Shown: positions 9,607-17,295 of the stretch, piece after piece | Position numbering within the stretch: position 1 is the first letter of the stretch | Layout: each line of letters starts with the position of its first letter | From: Nereida sp024640765 | GTDB taxonomy: Bacteria > Pseudomonadota > Alphaproteobacteria > Rhodobacterales > Rhodobacteraceae | NCBI GenBank assembly: GCA_024640765.1 | Contig: JAHEEK010000001.1 | Coordinates: 1 to 64,000, forward strand | DNA: 64,000 nt | Direction of reading: 5' to 3' | Position numbers and translations under genes: made by a program | Notes under the pieces: generated by a model | What the model was told of the DNA's origin: nothing | Database searches by the model: none | The model's input: the letters and a program-made list of their open reading frames with translations, nothing else

Positions 9607-10670
9607 TCAACAAAGCCTTAGCATCCGTGGATGAGCAATACATGCGCCACGCGCTTGCCCTCGGGCGGCGCGGGCAGGGGCGTGTGTGGCCAAATCCAGC
9701 GGTCGGCTGTGTCATCGTTAAGGACGGCGTTATTGTGGGGCGTGGCTGGACCCAAGACGGTGGCCGCCCGCACGCCGAGCCGATCGCGTTAGCGCAGGCA
9801 GGACGTCTGGCACGTGGTGCGACGGCCTATGTGACGCTCGAGCCTTGCGCGCATCATGGTAAGACACCGCCCTGTGCAAATGCGCTTATTGAGGCGGGGG
9901 TGTCTCGGGTCGTTTGTGCGATTGAGGATGAAGACAACCGTGTTTCAGGGCGCGGGTTTCAAGCGCTCCGCGATGCAGGGATTACGGTAGATATCGGCGT
10001 GCTCTGGTCAGAGGCCGCTGAAGATCATCGCGGGTTTTTCAAAGTTGCGCGTGAAGGTCTGCCTTTGGTGACACTCAAGATGGCAACATCTTTTGATGGA
10101 AAAATTGCCACATCAACCGGAGACAGCCAGTGGATCACTGGAGCACATGCGCGGCGCGCTGTTCATATGATGCGCGCCCGACATGATGCAGTGATGGTTG
10201 GCGCGGGGACTGTGCGGGCCGATAACCCTTCGCTTAATGTACGGGGCCTTGGCGTTTCACATCAGCCGGTCCGTGTTGTCATCAGTGAGACTCTTCAGGG
10301 TATGGCGCGTAGCGATGTGCAAAACGGCGGTTGGTTTGTTCACCCGAATACAGCGGATGTGAGTGCGCTGTCGTCAAATGCGCGATCTGTCCCTTATCAA
10401 GGCAATCTGACCGACGCGCTGCGGGCGCTTGCAGCGCAGGGGCTTACGCGTGTTTTTTGTGAAGGGGGCGGCGGACTTGCCGCGTCTTTATTGAGCGAAA
10501 ACCTTGTGGATGATCTGGTCTGTATGACGGCTGGTGTTGTTATCGGAGGTGACGGATTGGGCGCCATTGCACCATTTGGGCAGCGTGTTTTGGCAGATGC
10601 CCCGCGTTGGACGCTTGTTGAGTGTCGTTCAATTGGCGGTGACGTGTTGCACCGTTGGCGCCGCGCTTAA
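9603..10670 (+). CDS. ribD: Bifunctional diaminohydroxyphosphoribosylaminopyrimidine deaminase / 5-amino-6-(5-phosphoribosylamino)uracil reductase
   Basis: RibD performs the second and third steps of riboflavin synthesis. The deaminase domain shows the zinc motif (PHAEPIAL, then LEPCAHHGKTPPC). The reductase domain begins near residue 150 (LVTLKMATSFDGKIA) and includes the substrate-binding HDAVMVGAGTVRADNP. The start is uncertain. TTG at 9603 overlaps the nrdR stop. GTG at 9627 gives MDEQYMRHALALGRRG, which starts closer to the conserved region. ATG at 9642 would cut conserved residues. The 3' end overlaps the end of the kpsC remnant on the other strand by a few bases. Confidence 0.93.
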   Translation: MINKALASVDEQYMRHALALGRRGQGRVWPNPAVGCVIVKDGVIVGRGWTQDGGRPHAEPIALAQAGRLARGATAYVTLEPCAHHGKTPPCANALIEAGVSRVVCAIEDEDNRVSGRGFQALRDAGITVDIGVLWSEAAEDHRGFFKVAREGLPLVTLKMATSFDGKIATSTGDSQWITGAHARRAVHMMRARHDAVMVGAGTVRADNPSLNVRGLGVSHQPVRVVISETLQGMARSDVQNGGWFVHPNTADVSALSSNARSVPYQGNLTDALRALAAQGLTRVFCEGGGGLAASLLSENLVDDLVCMTAGVVIGGDGLGAIAPFGQRVLADAPRWTLVECRSIGGDVLHRWRRA

Positions 10671-11027
10671 CGCCATAGATGTGCGTAAGTTGAAAGCGCG
10701 CCTTGTGCTTTGGCCAACAGACGCAAACCAAGCCCACTGTAATTGCCTTTGGACACGGCTAAACGGTCAACCGCAACTTCGGGGGCAGGGGTAACCTGTC
10801 TCAGGATCGTAATAGCGCGGGTAGTCGATCAAAGTTGCATGTGTGAATTGATCAAGGCTTGGGCGTGGGGTGCGGCGGTCAGGGGTGTCTGCGATATCAG
10901 TTGTCAGACCCCATCCTGCATAAAACGGCGCGCCTAAGCAGGTGACAGGCACACCGCGTAAAAGCGCCTCAAACCCAAGTGTTGAGGTCATCGTCCAAAC
11001 ACTATCGACGCGGGCCAGCAGGTCCGC
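10667..11027 (-). pseudogene. Remnant of a capsule polysaccharide export gene (KpsC C-terminus)
   Basis: Between ribD and ribE, the minus strand encodes only the extreme C-terminus of a KpsC-type protein: ARVDSVWTMTSTLGFEALL, then GVPVTCLGAPFYAGWGLTTD, then (R)PSLDQFTHATLIDYPRYYDPET. The remainder of the C-terminus is in a second frame after a run of five C (plus-strand G run 10781-10785), reading VAVDRLAVSKGN and ending LAKAQGALSTYAHLWR with stop at 10667. KpsC normally has several hundred residues and adds the Kdo linker that anchors capsule. Here about 120 residues survive with no recognisable 5' part. The fragment runs against the rib operon. Confidence 0.75.
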
Positions 11028-11190
11028 GCAGGATCGTGGGTGGAGTAGCCGGAATTATTGGCGAAAATGTGACCTGCATTATGATTGAGGCGATGTGCGA
11101 AAAGGTATCACTTGAATGGGCGGCAAAGCCCTTGTCCGGATGGGTGCGCCGTTATAGGTGGTTTGCAACACAAAATTCGGGACAAGATTT

Positions 11191-11796
11191 ATGTTCACTG
11201 GCATTATCACAGACGTTGGTCATATCGCGCAACTGGAACAGCGCGGTGATTTGCGGGCGCGCATTTCAACGCGTTACGATATGAGCAGCGTCGAGATGGG
11301 TGCATCAATTGCCTGTGACGGTGTTTGCCTCACTGTGGTTGGCAAAGGTCTAGCCGAAGGCGATCAGCTTGGGTGGTTTGATGTGGACGTGTCGGCAGAG
11401 ACCGTTAGCAAGACCAATCTTGATACATGGTCCGCAGCGCGGCGCATCAATCTGGAGCGTGCATTGAAAGTGGGCGATGAGTTGGGCGGACATATCGTCT
11501 CCGGTCACGTCGACGGCTTGGCCAAGATTGTCGCCATGCATGATGAGGGCGATAGCACTCGGGTCACGCTTGAAGCGCCACAGGCACTTGCAAAGTTCAT
11601 CGCGCCCAAAGGCTCGGTTACGCTTAATGGCACGTCTTTGACCGTAAATGATGTTGAGGGCACTGCCTTCGGGATCAACTTTATTCCGCACACAAAAAGC
11701 GTCACCACATGGGGTGATGCAGCTGTTGGTGATGCGGTGAACCTCGAAATTGATACAATGGCCCGCTATGTGGCCCGATTGCAGGAGTGGGCGTAA
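11191..11796 (+). CDS. ribE: Riboflavin synthase, alpha chain
   Basis: This enzyme dismutates two 6,7-dimethyl-8-ribityllumazine molecules to riboflavin. It has two lumazine-binding barrels: MFTGIITDVG at the N-terminus with the ACDGVCLTV motif, and the second beginning near residue 97 with GGHIVSGHVDG and NGTSLTVNDV. The length of 201 residues is normal. ATG at 11191 is set by the invariant MFTGII start. Its stop overlaps the ribB start (TAATG), so translation is coupled. It follows the kpsC remnant, so the operon from ribD has a 520-base interruption. Confidence 0.96.
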   Translation: MFTGIITDVGHIAQLEQRGDLRARISTRYDMSSVEMGASIACDGVCLTVVGKGLAEGDQLGWFDVDVSAETVSKTNLDTWSAARRINLERALKVGDELGGHIVSGHVDGLAKIVAMHDEGDSTRVTLEAPQALAKFIAPKGSVTLNGTSLTVNDVEGTAFGINFIPHTKSVTTWGDAAVGDAVNLEIDTMARYVARLQEWA

Positions 11797-12932
11797 TGAG
11801 CGCTGAAAGCATGTTTGAAAAGCCCGGTCCTGTTGAGGAAAACCTCTCTGATATGATCAGCCCCATTGAAGACATCATTGATGATGCGCGTAATGGTCGG
11901 ATGTTTATTCTGGTGGATCACGAAGACCGTGAGAACGAGGGTGATCTTGTTATCCCCGCGCAAATGGCCACGCCTGATGCGATTAACTTTATGGCGACCC
12001 ACGGACGCGGCTTGATTTGTTTGACGCTTCCATCTGACCGGATTGATGCGCTTGGCCTGCCATTGATGGCTACGCAGAATTCATCGCGCCATGAGACTGC
12101 CTTTACCGTGTCGATTGAAGCGCGCGAAGGCGTTACGACCGGTATTTCTGCGGCGGACCGTGCGCGCACAGTTGCTGTGGCGATTGATAGCAAAGCAACC
12201 TCAGCGGATATCGCAACACCAGGTCATGTTTTCCCACTGCGCGCACGAGACGGCGGTGTGCTGGTACGTGCGGGGCACACTGAGGCGGCTGTTGATGTAT
12301 CACGGCTTGCGGGTTTGAACCCTTCCGGCGTGATCTGTGAGATCATGAACGACGATGGCACCATGTCGCGTTTGCCGGACCTTGTTGGTTTTGCGCAGCT
12401 GCACGGGCTGAAGATCGGGACGATTTCTGATCTGATTAAATACCGCCGCCGCCATGACAATTTGGTGCGCGTGCGCAGCACAGACACGATCCAGTCCGAG
12501 TTTGGCGGCGAATGGGATATGCGCGTCTACACCGACGAGACCCAAGGCGCAGAGCATATCGTTTTGATCAAAGGCGACATTTCGGGCGATGAGCCTGTGC
12601 TTGTACGTATGCATGCCATGGATCCGATGCTTGATGTGATTGGCACAGGCGGTACGGGCCGTGCTGCGGAATTTGGCGATGCGATGAAGCTGATCGCGGA
12701 CCACGGGCGCGGTGCGCTGGTGCTGCTGCGTGATCTTACAATGAAGATCGTGCGGGATGATGAGGTCAGCCCGCAGACGCTTCGCCAATACGGTTTGGGC
12801 GCGCAAATTTTGTCGTCTTTGAACCTGTCGAAAATTATCCTTCTGACCAATTCACCTGCGCCAAAAGTTGTTGGGCTGGACGCGTATGGTCTGGAGATTG
12901 TGGACACGATGAAAATTTCGGAGATCGGATAA
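11796..12932 (+). CDS. ribB: 3,4-dihydroxy-2-butanone 4-phosphate synthase with degenerate GTP cyclohydrolase II-like domain
   Basis: The N-terminal half is a complete RibB that makes the four-carbon precursor of lumazine. It contains the acidic motif VDHEDRENEGDLV (residues about 40-52) and VRAGHTEAAVD. The C-terminal half aligns with RibA (GTP cyclohydrolase II) but lacks its active site. Where RibA has zinc-binding cysteines after VLVRVHSE, this protein reads PVLVRMHAMDPMLDVIGT with no cysteine, and the arginine-glycine loop is reduced to DHGRGALVLL. By sequence only the RibB activity is supported, so another GTP cyclohydrolase II is expected elsewhere in the genome. The start overlaps the ribE stop and the stop overlaps the ribH start. 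Confidence 0.94.
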   Translation: MSAESMFEKPGPVEENLSDMISPIEDIIDDARNGRMFILVDHEDRENEGDLVIPAQMATPDAINFMATHGRGLICLTLPSDRIDALGLPLMATQNSSRHETAFTVSIEAREGVTTGISAADRARTVAVAIDSKATSADIATPGHVFPLRARDGGVLVRAGHTEAAVDVSRLAGLNPSGVICEIMNDDGTMSRLPDLVGFAQLHGLKIGTISDLIKYRRRHDNLVRVRSTDTIQSEFGGEWDMRVYTDETQGAEHIVLIKGDISGDEPVLVRMHAMDPMLDVIGTGGTGRAAEFGDAMKLIADHGRGALVLLRDLTMKIVRDDEVSPQTLRQYGLGAQILSSLNLSKIILLTNSPAPKVVGLDAYGLEIVDTMKISEIG

Positions 12933-13462
12933 TGGCTGGCGTTTCTCACTACATCATGGATACACCACGCTTCGAGGACGCTCCGAAAATTCTGATCGTG
13001 CGGTCTCCGTATTATAAAGACATCGCTGATAATTTAGTCGCCGGTGCTTTTGCCGAGCTTGAGGCAGCTGGTGCCACCTATGAAGTGATCGATGTACCCG
13101 GTGCGCTTGAAATACCCACAGCAATTGGCATCGCTGAGCGTATGTCTAATTTTGATGGCTATGTGGCACTTGGCTGCGTGGTGCGCGGCGAGACAACCCA
13201 CTATGAAACAGTTTGCAACGACAGCAGCCGTGCACTGCAATTACTGGGCCTTCAGGGGCTTTGTATCGGTAACGGTATCCTGACTGTAGAGAACCGAAAA
13301 CAGGCCGAAGTACGTGCGGATCCTGCAGACCAAAACAAAGGTGGCGGGGCCGCTGCGGCAGCCTTGCACTTGATCGCTATCGCTCGTAAGTGGGGCCGCG
13401 CGGATAAGGGCGTTGGATTTACCAGCGACATCCTGATTGCAGGCGGTACACACAAAGCATGA
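12932..13462 (+). CDS. ribH: 6,7-dimethyl-8-ribityllumazine synthase
   Basis: This enzyme condenses the RibD and RibB products into lumazine. The family signatures are present: VPGALEIPTAIGIA, the loop GYVALGCVVRGETTHY (substrate and catalytic histidine), and GILTVENRKQAEVRA. The length of 176 residues fits the icosahedral or pentameric family. The start shares an A with the ribB stop (TAATG), and the stop overlaps the nusB start (ATGA). Confidence 0.97.
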   Translation: MAGVSHYIMDTPRFEDAPKILIVRSPYYKDIADNLVAGAFAELEAAGATYEVIDVPGALEIPTAIGIAERMSNFDGYVALGCVVRGETTHYETVCNDSSRALQLLGLQGLCIGNGILTVENRKQAEVRADPADQNKGGGAAAAALHLIAIARKWGRADKGVGFTSDILIAGGTHKA

Positions 13463-13929
13463 CTGAACTTTCGAATAACCAAAAACGCAAAATGAAATCA
13501 GCGGCGCGGCTTTATGCAGTGCAAGCGTTGTTTCAGATGGAACACTCGTCGCAATCAGTCGACGTTGTTATGCGTGAGTTTGAAGACCATCGTTTTGGCG
13601 CGACCTATGAGGGACGTGAAATGATGGAAGGCGATATCGACGTATTCCGCATGCTGGCCCAAGACGCGGTTGAGCATCAGCGGCCCATCGACCAAATGAC
13701 CGACCGTGCTTTGGTCGCAAAGTGGCCCATCGCACGCATTGACCCCACTATTCGCGCGCTTTTCCGCGCGGCCGGTGCGGAGTTGCTGGGTAAAGTGACG
13801 CCGCCACGCGTTGTCATTAAAGAATTCGTTGACGTTGCTGGTGCGTTTTTCCCTGAGGGCGATGAAACGCATTTTGTGAACGGTGTGCTTGATCATATGG
13901 CGCGCGAAGTTCAGCCCGACGCATTCTGA
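13459..13929 (+). CDS. nusB: Transcription antitermination protein NusB
   Basis: NusB binds the boxA element of rRNA leaders with NusE (S10) and promotes antitermination. The helical fold is recognisable: SAARLYAVQALFQMEHS near the N-terminus and VIKEFVDVAGAFFPEGDETHFVNGVLDHMA near the C-terminus. The length of 156 residues is typical. It is the last recognisable gene of the nrdR-rib operon, with its start overlapping ribH, a conserved arrangement in bacteria. Confidence 0.97.
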   Translation: MTELSNNQKRKMKSAARLYAVQALFQMEHSSQSVDVVMREFEDHRFGATYEGREMMEGDIDVFRMLAQDAVEHQRPIDQMTDRALVAKWPIARIDPTIRALFRAAGAELLGKVTPPRVVIKEFVDVAGAFFPEGDETHFVNGVLDHMAREVQPDAF

Positions 13930-13950
13930 TCTGATTTCCGAAAACTACTG

Positions 13951-14121
13951 TTGGCCCAAACGCTGAACCTAAAGCGGCGTGTCGTTACCCGCGGGTTTGC
14001 CACGGGAGCACATTGGCTGCACGCATTGCTAGGTTGGGACGTGGAAAATCGGTGGCGGGCCCGCAGCGACCGTTGGACGATTATTCCCGAGGACCTGTAT
14101 ATACAGGTGGGCGCCAGATAA
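13951..14121 (+). CDS. Possible short ORF in frame downstream of nusB
   Basis: From TTG 13951, 56 codons follow with a tryptophan- and arginine-rich composition (RGFATGAHWLHALLGWDVEN, then RWRARSDRWTIIPEDLY). The frame is the same as nusB and is open from the nusB stop onward, so readthrough would append it. I do not recognise the family. It may be a small gene, or the tail of a gene whose other parts are lost. Confidence 0.3.
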   Translation: MAQTLNLKRRVVTRGFATGAHWLHALLGWDVENRWRARSDRWTIIPEDLYIQVGAR

Positions 14122-14134
14122 CGCGGCCAGGACC

Positions 14135-14239
14135 GTGACAGAGCCAGCTCCCTCGGATTTGCTTAAGGCCACTGGAATGTATCGACCAGCTTACGTGAAG
14201 AGCAGCACCCGCCACCGCATCACCTATGGCGCTTGGTAA
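14135..14239 (+). CDS. Possible short ORF of 34 residues
   Basis: GTG 14135 opens a frame reading (V)TEPAPSDLLKATGMYRP and onward, ending at TAA 14237-14239. Together with the preceding short ORF it is the only coding-like content in the 384 bases between nusB and mmcB. No family is recognised and chance is a fair alternative. Confidence 0.2.
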   Translation: MTEPAPSDLLKATGMYRPAYVKSSTRHRITYGAW

Positions 14240-14313
14240 CGTCTGACAAGAGCATTTTCAGGTTTGTTTGAGTTTCCCTTGCTTTTTGTTTCTGTTTTGT
14301 TCACTCTTTGCTT

Positions 14314-14763
14314 ATGCAACATAATCTAACGCTACCTTTGCGCGCGGGCGATGTTCTGGCCCGTGGCGTGTGCCGGCATCTGTTGAGCCATAACTTTGTT
14401 TCTGTCACAGAACTTGTGCCGACGCGTGGACTGCGCGTTGATGTGATGGCACTTGGGCCTAAGGGAGAGATTTGGATTATTGAGTGCAAATGTAGGCGCG
14501 AAGATTTTACCTCAGATCAAAAATGGCAGGGCTATCTTGAGTGGTGCGATCGATATTTTTGGGCGGTGGACGAGGCGTTCCCAACTGATCTTTTGCCAGA
14601 TGAAACAGGTCTCATCATCGCAGATGGGTATGATGCAGAGATCATTCGTATGCCGGATGAGGTTCGGTTGGCCGGTGCGCGGCGTAAAGCGATGTTGCAA
14701 AAATTTGCCCGCCATGCAGCACTGCGTGCTCACGCGGCGCGCGATCCCGCCGCAACGCAATAA
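14314..14763 (+). CDS. mmcB: MmcB family DNA repair protein
   Basis: This belongs to the MmcB/DUF1052 family, a restriction-endonuclease-like fold found in alphaproteobacteria and linked in Caulobacter to the SOS and mitomycin C response. The fold is seen in DVMALGPKGEIWIIECKCRR, whose D...E-x-K is the usual nuclease metal site, and in DFTSDQKWQGYLEWCDRYFW. The length of about 149 residues is normal. ATG 14314 is preferred over TTG two codons earlier. It converges with the DUF6324 gene. Confidence 0.88.
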   Translation: MQHNLTLPLRAGDVLARGVCRHLLSHNFVSVTELVPTRGLRVDVMALGPKGEIWIIECKCRREDFTSDQKWQGYLEWCDRYFWAVDEAFPTDLLPDETGLIIADGYDAEIIRMPDEVRLAGARRKAMLQKFARHAALRAHAARDPAATQ

Positions 14764-14797
14764 CACTTTCAGAAGCTCGTAAGCTGTCGCAGATGCC

Positions 14798-14974
14798 TTA
14801 GCCGATAACTTTGGCTGCCGCCGCAATTTCTTCTGCAATTTCGAGAGCTTCTTCAGGGGTGAAATCCATTGGGATTTCAACGCCATTGGCCTCAACAAAA
14901 ATACGCACCATGCCTTGATCGGTTGGGCCGATTTGCAAGTTGGCTTCGATATCGCGCTCGCTATTGATCCCCAT
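14798..14974 (-). CDS. DUF6324 family small protein
   Basis: The 58-residue protein begins MGINSERDIEANLQIGPTD and ends EIAEEIAAAAKVIG. It is acidic, with a likely beta hairpin (GMVRIFVEANGVEIPMDF) followed by one helix, and belongs to a small family I associate with Rhodobacterales. Function is unknown. The start is set at 14974 because the longer frame upstream has no family-like content. It is convergent with mmcB. Confidence 0.75.
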   Translation of the reverse strand: MGINSERDIEANLQIGPTDQGMVRIFVEANGVEIPMDFTPEEALEIAEEIAAAAKVIG

Positions 14975-15120
14975 GGGTGCATCCTTTGCTATGACTGTCA
15001 TGGCAATTACAGGGCAGCGCGCATCAAGACAAGGGGCTGTGGGCGTGGTCGGTTTTCCTTCACAGGCGATTCGTTTCTTGTTAGGATTTCGAATGTATTT
15101 GTCCGTGTAAGAGACATTCA

Positions 15121-15240
15121 ATGAGTGCGAGAGTAACGATGCCCCTACGGCCTATAATGAACCTAACTCAGAACCCGTATGTGGGGATTTTGGAACGTCT
15201 CGTTTATGCCGCGTCCTGCAAAATTCGGGTGCGTTCATGA
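15121..15240 (+). CDS. Short ORF of 39 residues coupled to the asparagine-synthetase-like gene
   Basis: ATG 15121 opens 39 codons (MSARVTMPLRPIMNLTQNPY, then VGILERLVYAASCKIRVRS) ending in TGA at 15238-15240. The stop overlaps the next start as ATGA, the usual sign of translational coupling. The peptide is basic with one cysteine near the end. It could be a leader peptide, a small partner protein or chance. No ribosome-binding site stronger than GAGA is seen ahead of it. Confidence 0.4.
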   Translation: MSARVTMPLRPIMNLTQNPYVGILERLVYAASCKIRVRS

Positions 15241-16799
15241 CTGTCTACGCAGAGCATTTGATTGCGCAGCATGAGTTGAATTTTGGTAAGGTTTTCTCCC
15301 AGCAATACGTGCTGAGTAAAGAGGCCAGTTTTGCGGTGACTAGCTTTGCGCCTCACACCCTACAAAATGACGGGGTTCTTCACGTCGGGCGGGGCTTAGA
15401 AATGGCGCTGGCAACCGATGGGCGCGCAGGTATTTCTGTGGCCGTATTGGGACTTGCGGTGGACGCAAACGGATTTTTCATCGACACGCCGCATCTACAG
15501 TTGCTGCTGGATCGTGCAAAAAGCCCCGGCGCACTTGCTGATACGCTCGAGATGGCTGCGGGGCGCTATATCTTTGTGATTACCGCGCCTGATTTCAACC
15601 GCGTCTACCTTGATCCAAGTGCGATGATCCCTGCCGTTTATAATCGTGAAACGGGGCGTGTTGCGGCCACACTCTATCTGGCCATTGATGATGCGCCGGT
15701 TATTGAGCGTGAGTATTCGCTTGCGGAAAATGCGGGCTCGGGTGGCGGTGCGCGCTTGGCGTTCGGTTATACGCCCGATGCCCGCGTGCGCCGTGTCATG
15801 GCCAACCATTACTTTGATCTTGATGCGCAACAAACTGTTCGGCACTGGCCAAAAGCGGATTGCGACTGGCGTATGGAGGTGACCGAGCACGGGATACGCG
15901 AACGATTAGACCGCGTTGTGCAGCGCCATAAGCAAGTGATGAAGTCGCTCATATCACGGCAAAGCCCCAGTATTTTGCCCATTACAGGTGGTGCGGATTC
16001 ACGTTTGTTGTTGGCTTTTGCGAAAGAGCTTTGGGGCGATATTGATCTGTTTTGTGTGCACGCGAACAATGCCAATACCCGCCGTGATAGTGGCATCGCG
16101 GCTCAGCTCGCTGATATCGCGGGCCTTGATTTGGTGCGCTACAATCTGCGCAAAGACAAATCGCTGCAAAAACGCCCCAAGTTGATCGGGCGGGTAGATA
16201 TTTCAGAACGGATTGCAGAGGGCATGATCGGTGATCCCGAGCCGCAGGGACCTTTGAAATTACTCGAGCGGCTTGCACTGCCCGCTGGCGGGGTCCTCAT
16301 TAGGGGGCAGGTGACGGACGTCAGCAAAGCGGTTTTGTGGCGACAGATTGGCATCAACGAATTCAAGCGGACACAAGGCACCGAACAATCCGCAAAGATT
16401 GGTGTTCAACTTTTGATGCTAAATGATCTGCCCATGACGTCGGACTCGTTTTATCTCGATCATTACGATGCATGGGTGCAGACAATTCCCACAGGTGCAC
16501 TGTGCAGGGCGCTTGATTTGATGGGGTTGGAGCATTTCCGCTCACATGGCACTGGCCCGCTTTTCACCAGTTTTTATCATAACTTTTGTATGTCACCCAG
16601 TTGCGACCGGCTGATCATTGAAAACCTGTCGCAGATGCCGCCGCAACTTCAGGCGGATTTCTACGTAAATGACCTTTTGATGGAGGCGACTGCACCGGAA
16701 TTGCGAGATGTTGAGTACACCCGCGCCATTGATAACGAGATACGCGTAAGGCGTGCGCCGCTTACTGATGCGATAGCGCAGATCAAAGGCCCTCAATAA
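15237..16799 (+). CDS. Asparagine-synthetase-like protein (PP-loop ATP pyrophosphatase), function unknown
   Basis: The protein has 520 residues and two parts. The N-terminal 200 residues resemble the glutaminase fold of AsnB (AAGRYIFVITAPDFNRVYLD) but have no Cys2 nucleophile, so ammonia release from glutamine is not supported. The C-terminal part has the PP-loop at residues about 248-260 (PITGGADSRLLLAF), which adenylates a carboxylate in this superfamily. True asparagine synthetases carry SGGLDS at this point. Similar two-part enzymes include asparagine synthetases, beta-lactam synthetases and lasso-peptide cyclases; which applies here cannot be told. The neighbours (DUF6324, tRNA-His) give no pathway, and the gene looks like an accessory insertion next to a tRNA. 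Confidence 0.7.
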   Translation: MTVYAEHLIAQHELNFGKVFSQQYVLSKEASFAVTSFAPHTLQNDGVLHVGRGLEMALATDGRAGISVAVLGLAVDANGFFIDTPHLQLLLDRAKSPGALADTLEMAAGRYIFVITAPDFNRVYLDPSAMIPAVYNRETGRVAATLYLAIDDAPVIEREYSLAENAGSGGGARLAFGYTPDARVRRVMANHYFDLDAQQTVRHWPKADCDWRMEVTEHGIRERLDRVVQRHKQVMKSLISRQSPSILPITGGADSRLLLAFAKELWGDIDLFCVHANNANTRRDSGIAAQLADIAGLDLVRYNLRKDKSLQKRPKLIGRVDISERIAEGMIGDPEPQGPLKLLERLALPAGGVLIRGQVTDVSKAVLWRQIGINEFKRTQGTEQSAKIGVQLLMLNDLPMTSDSFYLDHYDAWVQTIPTGALCRALDLMGLEHFRSHGTGPLFTSFYHNFCMSPSCDRLIIENLSQMPPQLQADFYVNDLLMEATAPELRDVEYTRAIDNEIRVRRAPLTDAIAQIKGPQ

Positions 16800-16862
16800 T
16801 CGCGCATTTGCAGACAAAAGAGGCTTGCAATGCCGGTCGTGCTTTCGTAAGTCGGGCCTGTT

Positions 16863-16939
16863 GCCGCCTTAGCTCAGCTGGTTAGAGCGCTGGTTTGTGG
16901 TACCAGAGGTCGGTGGTTCGAACCCACCAGGCGGTACCA
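16863..16939 (+). tRNA. tRNA-His (GTG)
   Basis: The cloverleaf folds by eye: acceptor GCCGCCT pairs with AGGCGGT, the D arm is AGCTC...GAGC, the anticodon stem CTGGT/ACCAG holds the loop TTGTGGT with anticodon GTG, and the T arm is GGTGG TTCGAAC CCACC. CCA is encoded (16937-16939). The first pair is G1-U72 with discriminator A73, and there is no room for a paired G-1 (the preceding base is T). This is the alphaproteobacterial form of tRNA-His. Confidence 0.97.
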
Positions 16940-16995
16940 TCCTTGGTATCAACCCACATCGTTAGAAGTGATTGCCGTGCCGGTGCTAGATGGCC

Positions 16996-17295
16996 CTATT
17001 TTATGGGTATGCGTTTGATCATCTGACCGGTGGTTCGGTTATACACCAAAATTTCGTTTTCTTCGGTCACAATCGCAAAATATTCGGCTGTTTGGGTAAA
17101 GGCCGTAGCTGTAGCGCCATCCGGAAGTGTGATTGCGTCAGGGAACGTGACACGCGGGGCCTGTAAGCGCATGACAAGCAATGTAATGATCGTTATCAGT
17201 CCGACAATCATTGTGGCCGTCAATACGGTTACGAGCAATCTCAGGAACCTCAGGTTAGCGGGTTCTGGCACTTGATCCGGGGGATTTTGGTCCAT
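16996..17295 (-). CDS. DUF6476 family membrane protein
   Basis: This is a 99-residue bitopic protein. A proline-rich N-terminus (MDQNPPDQVPEPANLRFLRL) is followed by one hydrophobic helix (VTVLTATMIVGLITIITLLV) and a short beta-rich domain ending in RTTGQMIKRIPIK. The family appears confined to Rhodobacterales and its function is unknown. The start at 17295 is chosen from the family-like N-terminus; the frame stays open further upstream inside the pseudouridine synthase gene. The start codon overlaps the divergent rlu start by two bases. Confidence 0.8.
   Translation of the reverse strand: MDQNPPDQVPEPANLRFLRLLVTVLTATMIVGLITIITLLVMRLQAPRVTFPDAITLPDGATATAFTQTAEYFAIVTEENEILVYNRTTGQMIKRIPIK

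Noticed and set aside
10679..11190. FMN riboswitch or regulatory leader in front of ribE
   Set aside because: The stretch is a decayed kpsC tail on the other strand and shows no conserved FMN-aptamer elements.
15121..16799. Complete lasso-peptide gene cluster
   Set aside because: No leader peptidase or RRE protein and no transporter are adjacent, and the small ORF lacks a clear core peptide with a ring Asp or Glu.
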